A stretch of 64,000 bases of DNA from assembly GCA_002245135.1 (NCBI GenBank), contig NGBS01000872.1, positions 62,001 to 126,000 of the forward strand, in the 5' to 3' direction. This document shows positions 27,901 through 38,427 of the stretch, one piece after another. The DNA is from Proteromonas lacertae. Its lineage: Eukaryota; Sar; Bigyra; Opalinata; Proteromonadidae. The notes beneath the pieces were generated by a model. That model searched no databases. It was not told the origin of the DNA and was given only the letters and a program-made list of their open reading frames with translations. Every line of letters starts with the position of its first letter. Within the stretch, counting starts at the first letter, position 1. A program made the translations under genes and the position numbers.

Positions 27901-30900
27901 TTAGAAGAAATAAAGAAAGAGATTGAATCTTGTCCATCCATATTAGATAATTACAATAAAGACATTGATGATTATGTAGAAGAAAAGAGTACAAGTTGTG
28001 ATAAACTGATTGATATTTATTCTCGTGTTTTAGAGACTGAAAGATCAATAAAACAAACAGAAGAGTTGTTATTTGATTCTCAAATCTTGAATAATGTTAT
28101 TGTGAATGAAGTTGTTCCATTATCTACAGATTATTCTACAATAAAAGATAATTTTACCATTTCTATAGAAGAAAGAATGAAAATTGTGGAATATAATATG
28201 AATAATTATGAGAATTTATTACATAGATTAGATAAATTGGTAAATGAATATACAAATATGGCAAATGTCAAACAAAGTAAAGTAGAATTGTATACAATTG
28301 AATTGAAGAAATTATCATCAGAATTAGTTAGTATGAAGAAATCATTCAAACAATATCAAACAGCTAATTCAAAGAAAGATCTAAATGGAAATGAATATGT
28401 CGAATTAGATTCAAATATAACAAAACTTGAGAATGATCTGACTCAATCTAGAGAATCTGTGATGAATTTAATAGAAAATGTTGAAAATTCAAAATTACTC
28501 AACGAGATAAAGAATAAAGATGAATCATTGAATGAGAAATGTGAATATTTATCATCACAATCATCAATTCAAATTCAATTAGAAACATTAGAGAATAATA
28601 AACACATCGACCAAACAAAAGTAGCTGTTATTAGAGAAAAATATGATAAATGTATTGAGATATTAGATAAATGTAATAAAGAATTGAAAGAAGATTTAGA
28701 AACAATAAACAAATTAGATGAAGAAAGTGAAAATATAATCAGTGAAGTAAATATGGATAAGAATAATGAAATGAAAAAAGAATTACTTAAATCAGAAATT
28801 GATTTAGAAAAGACAGAATCAGATATAAATAACATTAGAACTATGATGACTTTATTAGAAGAAATAACAAATGCTATGTTGGATGATAAATTGAAAGATC
28901 AATATAAAGAATTAATGAATTCACAAATTGATAGTTTATCCAATATGAATGAAACAATGGGAAATCAATCGAAGAGATTAAATGAAAGAATTGACTCTCT
29001 ATCAAAAGATCCAAATTGTATGGTGAATATTGATAATTTAGAAGAACAAATGAAAGAAATAGAAGAATCTAAAGATGAGAATATGAAGAAATTAGAAGAA
29101 TGTGAAAGGAGATTAAAAGAACTTCAAAATACTGATGATAGAGATCCATCCAAAGCAAACGAAATGGTAAAACTGAATAATGAAATATCTGAATTAAGTA
29201 AAGCAATAAATGAATCATCAGATAAAATGAATAAGATAAATGATACAGTTAATACATTAGAAACTATAGCAATGGCTAATTCTGAATTAGATGATGCAGA
29301 AAAAGAACAAAAATTGAATAAATCTGCTTTAGATGAGATGAAACAAGCTGTTGGAGGATTGGAATATTGTGAATATGTAAATCAAAATGCAATTAAAGAT
29401 ATTAATAATGATTTGAATTCATTGAAAAGAAGTCTTGAAGGAAATGATGATTCAATTAATGATATTAAATATTCAGTAAATGCAATGGAAAAAGTAAGTG
29501 ATAGTGTAACATCAAAACAATTGAATAATCTTAAACAGAATCTTCAACATTTACAAGATGTTAGAAATAAACCACGTAATGATATACAAGATATACATAG
29601 TAAATTAGATAAATCTTATCTTGATGATATGGAAAGATTAGAGAATATAGTTGCAGATACAGAAAATAAGGCAGCTGATGATATAAGAAAAGGTAAAGAT
29701 GAGATTGAAAAAGAGAAAGAAGAATATATGAATAGAATGAAAGATTTAGAAAAAGAGGTAGATCGTTTGATTGTGGAAGGTGGTAAAGAAAAGAGAAAGC
29801 AATTGGAAGGTGAATTAAATAAACTGAAGAAGCAATTGAATGAAGCTGAAAGAGAAAAGAAAAGATTAAGTGATGAGAAAGATAGACAAGAAAAAGGATG
29901 GAATTGTTGTAAAGAGAATTCAAAGGCATTAATGGAAGAAAGTAACAGATTAAAAGAAGAAATAGAAAGATTAGAGAATGAGTTGAAGGATGCTGATGAA
30001 AGATTAGCTGAGAATGATAAACTTATAAAGAATCAGAAACAAATGTATGATGATCTTGATGATGAGTATAATAATCTATTGAATAAGACCAAGAATCAAA
30101 ATATAGAGAATCCTGAAGTTCAAGAATTAAAGAGATATGTTGGCAAAGCAAGAATGTCTGTAATGGCTGCTAAATCTGCCTATGCTGAAGTAAGGCATTA
30201 TGAAGTTCCACCACCAGAAAAGCCATATAAGATTGTAATGTGTTGTTTATATTTTGTTGGTATAATTAATGAAGATCAATTTGTGAATGGATTAGGTAGA
30301 GAATGTGATTTGAATTATGATCCTCATGATCCAGATTATAAACTAACAGAACAAGCAAAATGGAACTTTGTTAGAAGATATGTTGATTTTGATTTCGTTA
30401 ATCAAATCTGTGATTATGATATATTATCTGATAAAAATGATGATGAAAAGAGAATGTTAAGTCAGATCAGAGATGCACTAGGTGATATAACTCCTCAAGA
30501 AATAGATAATTATTCAAAAGCATTTACAGTTTCATTGAATTTGTTAAGATCTTATTTAGATTTGTATGATGCAGCGAATCGTGTAAGAGGATTAGCTGAA
30601 TTAACTCCAAAGGAAATGATGTATAGAATATTGAATGTAAGTGATAGTATATCAACTACATTCAACTTGACAAATAATGAATTAAAAATGGTTAGTACTC
30701 AAGCTCAAGCAATACTAAAGAATCACAAAGAAGATACACAAGGTGAAGATTTCGTGAATAAAACAATAAAGAAATTTGATGAATTATGTAATGATGTTTC
30801 TCAAGCTTATCATGATCTACAATATGCTTTAACACCAGATCCATCTGATACAGAAAAGAATTGGCAAGAAGTATCTAAGGCATTAAAAAAGAGTATGGAA

Positions 30901-30975
30901 AAAGACATGCAATCAAATAATAAGCCATTCAATTTACAAAGGAAGAAATCAATAAGAAGTGTCAAAAGGAGATAA
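6968..30975 (+). CDS. giant (~8,000 aa) repetitive coiled-coil protein ending in a dynein-stalk-like domain
   Basis: The gene is a single 24-kb reading region with no intron needed, unlike its neighbours. Frame changes occur at ~9075-9093 and ~24505-24512, each equivalent to one extra base; subtracting two bases leaves exactly 8,002 codons. Residues 1 to ~7,700 are almost pure heptad coiled coil (Glu/Lys/Asn/Leu), cut at intervals by a conserved helix-breaking module (DFLDxCK ... PKKSSYxN, nine times). About 170 globular residues follow (see 30120-30690), then a basic tail (KSIRSVKRR). It resembles proteins often mislabelled 'viral A-type inclusion protein', but the C-terminus argues for a cytoskeletal linker that touches microtubules (inference). 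At ~1.5 A per residue the rod could exceed 1 micrometre if continuous. At 9075-9093 a 19-nt GT..CAG intron would also restore frame, so that site is ambiguous. The start is the first ATG; the N-terminus is already coiled coil. Confidence 0.8.
14332..15916 (+). repeat. giant-gene internal block A, copy 1
   Basis: This 1,585-nt block starts GELNAFDEDESML-like (ELNAFDEDESML) and ends SRLEKLCDD/E. It recurs 5,430 nt downstream with no difference that I found on reading, including synonymous positions. The last third (from EMEDKLNVLEEMNKLN) recurs again at ~25360-25740. Confidence 0.85.
19762..21346 (+). repeat. giant-gene internal block A, copy 2
   Basis: Second copy of the 1,585-nt block. The flanks differ on both sides: upstream, GVCELN in copy 1 versus GNSELN here; downstream, DLNVPKKAFN versus EIGIPKKDEN. 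This marks sharp duplication or conversion borders inside the coding region. Confidence 0.85.
21187..21981 (+). repeat. giant-gene internal block B, copy 1
   Basis: This ~0.8-kb stretch (ELKVKEKEIEDEND ... NNKNEMSN) is identical to 25574-26368 (offset 4,387). Its later half also appears at ~23983-24505. It overlaps the end of block A, so blocks A and B form one larger mosaic. Confidence 0.8.
23987..25403 (+). repeat. tandem block C, copy 1 (carries an extra base)
   Basis: This ~1.42-kb unit is repeated immediately downstream with a period of 1,864 nt before position ~24505 and 1,863 nt after it. The change in offset shows that this copy has one extra base: tcaaatgaatgaaaag here against tcaaatgatgaaaag in copy 2. 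That extra base causes the frame change ending at TGA 24510-24512. Otherwise I saw only a substitution or two, e.g. AAT versus AAG near 25130/26993. Confidence 0.85.
25574..26368 (+). repeat. giant-gene internal block B, copy 2
   Basis: Second copy of block B. On reading, the two copies match at every base, including third codon positions. Confidence 0.8.
25851..27266 (+). repeat. tandem block C, copy 2
   Basis: Second unit of the ~1.86-kb tandem; the frame is intact throughout. It covers the NISKLEEELKNKEDEL start, the DFIDKCKLSDNEEIK punctuation module and the EMEDKLNVLEEMN end, after which the copies diverge (DLKELNKDLEHC versus NLNYLNEEYDND). Confidence 0.85.
30120..30690 (+). other. dynein stalk / microtubule-binding-domain-like region of the giant protein
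   Basis: After the last coiled coil, the sequence reads AKSAYAEVRHYEVPPPEKPY then KIVMCCLYFVG, followed by a Trp (KWNFVRRYVDFDFVNQICDYD), then MLSQIRDALGDITPQEIDNY and SKAFTVSLNLLRSYLDLYDA. The dynein heavy-chain stalk head has the same order: end of CC1 with 'PP..V..VM..V', a W before 'F...L..YD', 'I..I.....F.PE.I...SKA...L..W....Y..V', then CC2. Spacing agrees by eye. No P-loop or other AAA feature occurs anywhere in the protein. Family assignment is by motif order only, about residues 7,717-7,905. Confidence 0.6.
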
Positions 30976-31374
30976 ATGAAGTTTTATTATTATTTTATTA
31001 TTAATTGTTATGTGTTAATTTGTTTTAAGCTTCCAATATACAATCTTTCCGCATTAAAAGAATATTGTGTTACGGAAGATAGTATTTGTCATTTTTTAAA
31101 GAAGAACTTAACATAAAAGGATATATATATTATACCTTTAATATGTCAAAGTAGGTAGACAAGCAAATAATTCAATGATTAAATACAACAAACATTATGA
31201 ATAATAATACATATTCTATTGAGATTTTTCTACTATCTCTAGCTATAATGCTGAAATTGTCATATTATCTAATTTCTTCAATTGATTTGTGTTTTATTCC
31301 ATTCTTTCAATACATATGGCTTAATAAAATGTTTTATAGTTGACATTAATGTGTGTGAAGTATAGATAATATAT
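30976..31374. other. intergenic, no gene seen
   Basis: About 400 bp of AT-rich sequence follow the giant gene's TAA. No open frame, RNA or repeat is recognised here, other than general T-rich 3' UTR-like sequence. Confidence 0.4.
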
Positions 31375-31700
31375 AGGAAGTATAAGATCCAAAAAAGCTT
31401 GATTCCATTCTCAAGCCTATCATTTTTTGTGTAAAGTAAAAGCAATTCTAGTATGATAAATTATGAAATGAGTAAATGTGTAATAAATCTATACACTCCT
31501 AAACCTAAAAAATGCTAAATCTGACTCAATCTTGATATCAAAAAATATTAATCTAAATATCATAACAAAGCGATATGACAGATCTTACTCTCTGATTTAA
31601 TCTATTTACATCAAAAAAGCAAGAAATGTGAAATGTCGTTTTAAGTACAGTGCATTTTTATTGGCTGAATAAAGCGCGTCATACATTGAATCTTTTAATT
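31375..31700 (+). promoter_or_regulatory. conserved upstream region of surface-protein gene 1
   Basis: The ~325 bp before the ATG match the region before the second surface-protein gene (38095-38427), although these are non-coding and the genes' 5' exons have diverged. Shared pieces in order: a GCTTGA..TCAAGC hairpin (31397-31416); gatatgacagatcttactct plus tctatttacatcaaaaaagc; ATTGGCTGAATAAAGCGCG (inverted CCAAT then GCGCGTCATAC, 31660-31687); and a 13-nt spacer, then ATG. The blocks nearest the ATG are the best conserved, as expected for a core promoter and 5' UTR. Confidence 0.6.
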
Positions 31701-34700
31701 ATGAGATACATCTCATTAATCGCTTTGTGTATTAGATTTTATCTATATTTCATTAGTGTTTTTATGCTCAAGGGTGGTAGCTCTTTATTATGAAACAGAT
31801 TGGCAGTTTGCATTAGATGTTACTCTTGATCCAATCAATCCTGATCTAGGAGATGGGAAATACAGTGTTAATCCAGATCTACCAGAAGGAATAGTATTAG
31901 ATCCAACAACAGGAGTAGTCTCTGGTACTCCCAAAGCTAAAGTAGCTGGAAAACAGTATGTGATAAGTTATGAAAGTGCAGATGGTGAGAAAGATAGTAT
32001 ATCATTTTGGTTATCAAGTATAATTTATTTTATATTATTTTCATAGTCTTCGGTAAGCCAGTAATCAACTGTGGAATCAGTGAATTAACAGTATCAACAC
32101 CTATTACTACAACCATTTTCTGTATTTCAGATGAATTTATTATCACTAATGGTTGGACAATAACACCAGCAAATATTCCAGGAATATCAATAGAATCTGG
32201 ATTATTAACATTTGATGGATTTTTCCCTAAAGAAGATATGGAAATATCAGTTATAGGCCAAGGATATGAATTAACAGGTTCAACATCATTTAAAGTCAAG
32301 AAATTAGCAAATCCAGCTTATCAAGATGGTATTTGGGTAACAGCTCATGATTTACATACAGTAAAATGTAAAGATTATAAAGATAACGTAGATAGTTACA
32401 AAAATGCAGCATCAAAATTCTCAGATTTAGATGGATTAATGAGTCAAGATGGTTGGAGGAATAAAATGTATTCTGTATTTTCAGGAATTATTACTTCAAT
32501 AAATGCTACAATGGTTGGCTTTATTGATATTCAAGAAAGTGGTGAATATACTTTCTATATGCAAACTGGTAATAATATGAATGCTAGAGTTATAGTAAAC
32601 AGTATTCAAGTTTTATCTGATTGGGAACAATGTAATGCTTGGAATGATAATCCAATTACTAATACAACAACATTAGAAAAAGGATATGTACCAATTTATA
32701 TAGAGATAAGAGGAGGTGAAGGATTAGATTTTAAGTTTGTATTACAGTATTCAACTCCAAATGATTCAACAAAGAAGAGTATTCCATTCAAATACATAAC
32801 TCCAAATTTTGCACCAGTAACTTTTTTAAGAGTTGATGCTGAAAAAATAAGTTGGTTAAATGATGCCTTTTCTTTAACACCATTGCATGTATTATTAGGT
32901 AAAGCTAAAAGTTGTGAATTAACAAGTGGAACACTTCCAGAAGGTTCTCAAGTAACAGCCGATGCAATAACTGGTCATCCACAAGCTGATATGGATTATC
33001 AAACATTTAAAATCAAATGTAAAAATGATGTTAGTGTAACAAATGAAGTGACATTCCAACTAAGAGTAACAAGTCTAACTGTAAATGGACTAGTTGCTTA
33101 TTATTACAAGCCAAACAACTTTGATACAAGCTTGAGAACTAAATATGGTCCTTCAGTTGATGGAATTGAACCTTATTATATTCAAGTTGTAGATGATGCA
33201 CTCATTGAAGAAGGATTTGATGGTAAACAATATCCAGAAGGAACAAATATTGAGTTTTTAGATGATTATGGTGTCTATTTTGAAGGATATTTGAAAATTG
33301 GTAAGAATCAAGCTGGTAAATACAGCTTCAAATTACAAGGAGAAGGTGGTTATTGGTTATATATTGATAATAAGTTGATTGTAGAAAAGCCAGGAAGAAA
33401 TCGTTATGATACTGAAACAATAGTCGATTTTGAATTAACTGATGATTATTACTTTTATCAAATTTATTATGTTGCTCACAATGGTAAGGCTCACTTCGAA
33501 ATTGCTTCAAAACTAGAAACAAGTGATAAATGGGATGGATTTATTACTGATGTATTTGTTCCATCTTATGATTATTTTGTATTCAAGCAAAGATATGCTA
33601 CTTATCTAGTTGGTCAAAGAGTGGAAAATCCGATTATCGAAGTAGGTGGAGATAGTGTTAGATGCAAAACAGAAGATAGTATTGTGGTTTCACCTCCATT
33701 GCCTGAAGGTTTAAAAGCTTATTGTTCAAAATCTATGGAAAATTCAGCAATTATTGCAGGTACACCAACTGAATATGCTGAGTTATGGGATTATACAGTA
33801 AGTATAACAAATTTTGATGATAAAGTTTATTCTTATCCTATTGAATTTCGAGTAAAAGGTATATTTTATTATTGTAATATATATTTGTATAGAAAAGCCA
33901 GCACCATCAGGTTTTTATTTAGAAGATCTTAATACAGGTAAAGAGTATGTTGATACTATGAATTTACAAATTGGGAAGTTTTATGATTTAAAGGTAAGAC
34001 TGAAGTGGGGATATTATACTCAAATTATGACAGGTAATGATATAAAGACATTTGATTGGGATCCTTTGACAGTTACTTATTCTGGCACTGCAACAGAAGA
34101 GCTTTCAAATTTTGAAATGCCATTTACGGTATTAAGTGAAGGAAATCCACCAGCAACATTTAAGTTTATATTTACTGCTAATAATACTTGTGGAGAAGGT
34201 TTAGTTATGCATTCTTTTAGAATGGCTTCCAATGTTACTGATGAAATGCAAGGTGTAACAATAGCAGTAGTAGACCAAGACAGTAAATCAATAATTAAAT
34301 ATTCTGATGTGGTATTAACATCTCTCCCACACACTGAATTGAAATGTTTAAAACCTAGTAATTATACTATTACAGTAAATGCTTACGACGATTATACGTT
34401 CGAAGTATATTCTAGTGGATATCAGGTATTTGGAGTTAATACATTTACTACTAAAACAAAATTAACTCGAACTGTAGTAGATACTCGTATTTATATATTT
34501 TATTAATTTCTTTAAATAGAATTTGCTACACCTGAATTCCATTATTACACTAACAAATTAGAAGCATATATTGGATATGATGTATTATTAGTTCCTATAA
34601 CAAATGGTGCATATGTTGAAAAATACATTAATAATACTGAATTACCTCAGGGATTGGTGTTAGATGCAAAAACAGGTAGAATTCATGGTGTTCCAGAAGC

Positions 34701-37700
34701 TGAATATTATTCAAGAACTATTACCATAACAGCATTAAATGATTTTAATCCTGCAAAATTTGAGATAGAAATGAATGTTCCAAGACAAGATCATTATGAA
34801 GAGAGATGTTTATCACAGAATAAGCTTGTCCTTACTATTGTAACACATGTTGAACAGAATCCAAATGATATGGGTTATAGATTATTATCCTCAAACGACA
34901 GTATAATAATAGAAAGAGTGAAAGGATCATTTGATGCTAATAAAACTTACAATCTAAGAATATGTGTTAGTGCAGATTGGTATAATTTGCAATTGGTTGA
35001 TTATTCAACAGCAGGTTGGAGAGATGGTTATGTAAAGATTAAAGTTGGTACTTCTGTAATAGGTAAGTATATGGTTGCTAGAGGAGATCCAAATTATACA
35101 AAGAATGTAACAATGCATTGTATTTTTTTAAATGTTATATTTTTATAGTGACATATTTGTTAAATGGAGATTCAAAATGGCAATATTCTCAAAGTTATGT
35201 TGATGGTTGGATGTTCAGTAATTCCACAGTTGCTGGTGGATGGCCACAATCAAAGATTTCATCGCTTCCAATGGGACCTTCAATACCAACTTATTATTTA
35301 AGAACTCAATTAACAGTAAAAAAAGAGTTATATTCTGGATATATTGTGAGATACGTTCATAAAGCAGGTGTAATTGTTAGAATAAATGGAATCGAAGTGT
35401 TCAGAGAGAATTTACCAAGTGGAAATATTGATGCAAATACGTTTGCTACACAATCATTTCCTGATATAGTTGAAAGAAAGTTTATTTTGCCAATAAAAGA
35501 TTTAGAAGAAGGAGGAGTTATTTCGTTTGAAATTCACAGAGCATCTAGTGATTCATTCTTCCCATCAGAAGAAAAAGTATATTTAATTCCATTAGATGGT
35601 GATAATGAAGAAGATTGTATTTTATTACCGATTTATGATGGAAAGATTACTGAATCATCAAGTAAAAGTTGTAAAGAAAATCCATTCTGTGTAGATAAAG
35701 CATTTGATATTGATACTGGTTATGCATCATACTGGGTTGATGATTATGGAAATGTACAGTCTCAATCATTTGCCACATTAAAATTTGGTGAAGATAATTA
35801 TTATGGATTTAATCAATTCTATCTTGCAGCTGGTGCAGAAAATTACGATCACTATCCATCTCATGTAAAAGTGTTTGGTTTACAAGGAGCAACATCGACA
35901 CCTTTAGAAGAACTTAATCCAGTTTATTACTTCAAAGATGCTCAAAATGCTATGATTTCTCGAGCAACATTCAATAATGATCCATATAAGTTATATACAG
36001 GAATAAAAATTGAAATACCAAAATCAAATCAACCATTCACTCCATATGGTATGAAAGTAGCTGAAATTGGTTATCAATTATGTCGTTATAGAACGTGTGA
36101 AGCAAATCAAGCTGAATTATTACCAGTAGGAGAAGCAAATCATATTTATGATGTAAATTGTACAGAAGGTGGTGAAGGAATAAGAAAATTCTATTGTTCA
36201 AATAAAAGAAATTGGATTGAAATAGAAAATGGATGTAATCAAAAGCCGACATTCATTAATCCACCAGCTATAAAAACATTTAAAACAGGAATAGAATTAA
36301 ATGATGAAGCATTATTTTTAGTATCAGGAAGTGGTATTACATATACTAATTCATTAGGAGGTATATATTTATATATTAATTTTATATTTTAATAGATGCC
36401 TTTATTCCAGGATTGAAATTCGATAAATTAAGTGGACATGTAAGTGGAACTCCAACAAAAGCTGATAGTTATCCAGTAACATTCACAATTTCTAATCAAT
36501 TCGGCTCAAATCAACATTCCATGGTAATAATAATAGAAGAAGGTGGTAATGATATAATAATAATCGCTTTTAACAATTCATTAACATTTAATCAATATCA
36601 GAAATATGATGAATTCCAAATATTTTGGATTGAAAGTACACTTCCAGTTAAATATTATTCTAAGAATCTTCCAATTGGATTGTCAATCAATGTAGATACA
36701 GGAATGATAAGTGGAACTCCAGAAGTAGAAGGAGAAAAAGATGTAACTGTTACATTAAAGAATGATAAAAGCTCATTAGATGTAAACATTAAAATTAAAG
36801 TAGTAACAAATGATGATGCAACAATAGTTAGATCTGAATCAAAAATTGATTTAGAATATTTGAAAGGTTATAGTAATTTCAAACCATTAGTATGTAGTGG
36901 AAAAGGAATAACATATAAAGTGGATAAAGAATTACCTAAAGATTTAGTTTATGATTCTAATACTGGTGCCTTCTCTGGTCAAGTATTTGCTGATCCTCAA
37001 AGTGCAATTGATTATGTATTTACCTGTACTTCATCAAATGGAAAGAGTCAAAAAGTGAGTATTCCAATCTCTGTAAATCGAGATGCTGATAGTCCAATCT
37101 TAGTTAATAAGAAAGAAAAAGTTGAATTAACAGTTGGTGATGATTTAGTGAATGAAAAATGGTTTGAAGTAACAGGTGAAGATTTGAGTTACAATTATGA
37201 TGTATTACCAATGGGAATTGAATTAGGTGAAAAGAGTGGTTTAATCAATGGATATCCGAAAGAACCATTTAGATCAAGAGATGCAACATTTTATGTAAAG
37301 AATAAGAATGATAAAACAATATCTTTTGAAATTGGAATAACCGTAAAACCCTCTGAAAAGCCAGTAATTCCTGATTCTTCTGTTTATAAGAATGTGAGTA
37401 TTCCAACAGGTAAACCAGTAAGTGAAAAGATCTTTGATGTAGTAGGTGGTGATGTATTTGTATCTTCAATAGATCCTCCATTACCAAGTGGTTTTTCAAT
37501 CAATGCTCAAGGATATTTACAAGGATTAGCCGTTTATGATGTTGCTAAAACAACGTATAAAATAACATTAAGTGATGCTAAAGGTAAATCCACAATAGTT
37601 GAAATTCCGTTAGAATTTGTTTCAATGAAATGTACAGCTGAAAATGATTATGCAGCAACTCCTGTAGGTGAAACAGCTGTAAAGAAATGTGGAGGTGGTA

Positions 37701-37948
37701 AAACTGGTTTTATTCAGCGAAAATGTTTATCTGTAGATGGAAAAGCAGTATGGCAAAAAGAAATTGATGAATGTTCGTCAAGTAACACAGGTGCATTAAT
37801 AGGAATAATAATTGGTTGTATAATTGGAGGAGGAGTGATCTTCTTAGGAGGTTATTGTATATATGTTCGACTTGGTGGAACAACAAAGCATGTAAGAAAA
37901 ACAGCTGAACATATAGTTGATACAAAAGACAGTGGTGTTAGAATATAA
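31701..37948 (+). CDS. PA14 / putative-Ig type I membrane surface protein, copy 1
   Basis: Seven exons: 31701-31728, 31757-32017, 32047-33858, 33893-34486, 34520-35119, 35149-36360 and 36396-37948. All six introns (28-35 nt) fall in phase 1. The protein is about 2,019 aa. Joining exons 1 and 2 creates a clean signal peptide (MRYISLIALLFLCSRVVA). Then come a He_PIG-type Ig repeat (LPEGIVLDPTTGVVSGTP), PA14 domain 1 (~190-335, FIDIQESGEYTFYMQTG), PA14 domain 2 (~440-585, GYLKIGKNQAGKYSFKL), further putative-Ig repeats (LPQGLVLDAKTGRIHGVP; LPIGLSINVDTGMISGTP), two Cys-rich motifs (~36080-36235 and ~37630-37770), one TM (ALIGIIIGCIIGGGVIFLGG) and a ~30-residue basic tail. PA14 suggests glycan or adhesion binding at the cell surface; the ligand is unknown. 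A tandem paralogue follows. Confidence 0.85.
36805..37944 (+). repeat. identical 3' segment of surface-protein gene 1
   Basis: These 1,140 bp match 43525-44664 (offset 6,720) without a difference that I could find. Identity stops inside the last sense codon (ATA versus ATT, both Ile). Upstream the genes show patchy divergence, so this is best read as recent gene conversion. Confidence 0.85.
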
Positions 37949-38094
37949 CATCTAGCGTTTTTATTGTTTTTGTTTTTATTATGTTTTGATTATTGTTTTA
38001 ATGTTTTTTGTTTTTATACAATACATTCAATTATAACAAAATGATTGTTAAACTATAAATAAAAGAATAAAATTATTCCTCCATTATATATAAT
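37949..38094. other. intergenic, 3' flank of surface-protein gene 1
   Basis: T-rich sequence after the TAA with repeated gttttt runs, typical of a 3' UTR. No gene is seen. Confidence 0.4.
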
Positions 38095-38427
38095 AGAATT
38101 GAGATTTTAAAAATCTAAAATAGCTTGATATGATTTTCAAGCTTATGATAATTTTGTTTAGTATAAGAAAAATCAAAGAAATATAAGCTTATCATTCAAT
38201 TGATGTTTAAGTAATCTATATACTTCTAAGGTTCAAAATAGATAAATGTCACTAAATCGTAATATCTCAAAATATTAATCTAAAAAACATAATAAAACGA
38301 TATGACAGATCTTACTCTCTGAATTAATCTATTTACATCAAAAAAGCAATAAATGCATAATGGCATTTTTAAAATAATAGAATTCTATTGGCTGAATAAA
38401 GCGCGTCATACATTAAATCTTTTAATT
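38095..38427 (+). promoter_or_regulatory. conserved upstream region of surface-protein gene 2
   Basis: Homologous to 31375-31700. The hairpin is AGCTTGA..TCAAGCT (38122-38143), and the inverted-CCAAT/GCGCGTCATAC block is at 38387-38414, at the same distance from the ATG (13 nt) as in copy 1. The two copies carry several indels further out, so the retained blocks stand out. Confidence 0.6.

Noticed and set aside
6968-30975. Label 'viral A-type inclusion protein' or giant-virus origin for the coiled-coil gene
   Set aside because: Such labels arise from generic coiled-coil similarity. The codon usage looks like its neighbours' and the C-terminus is dynein-stalk-like.
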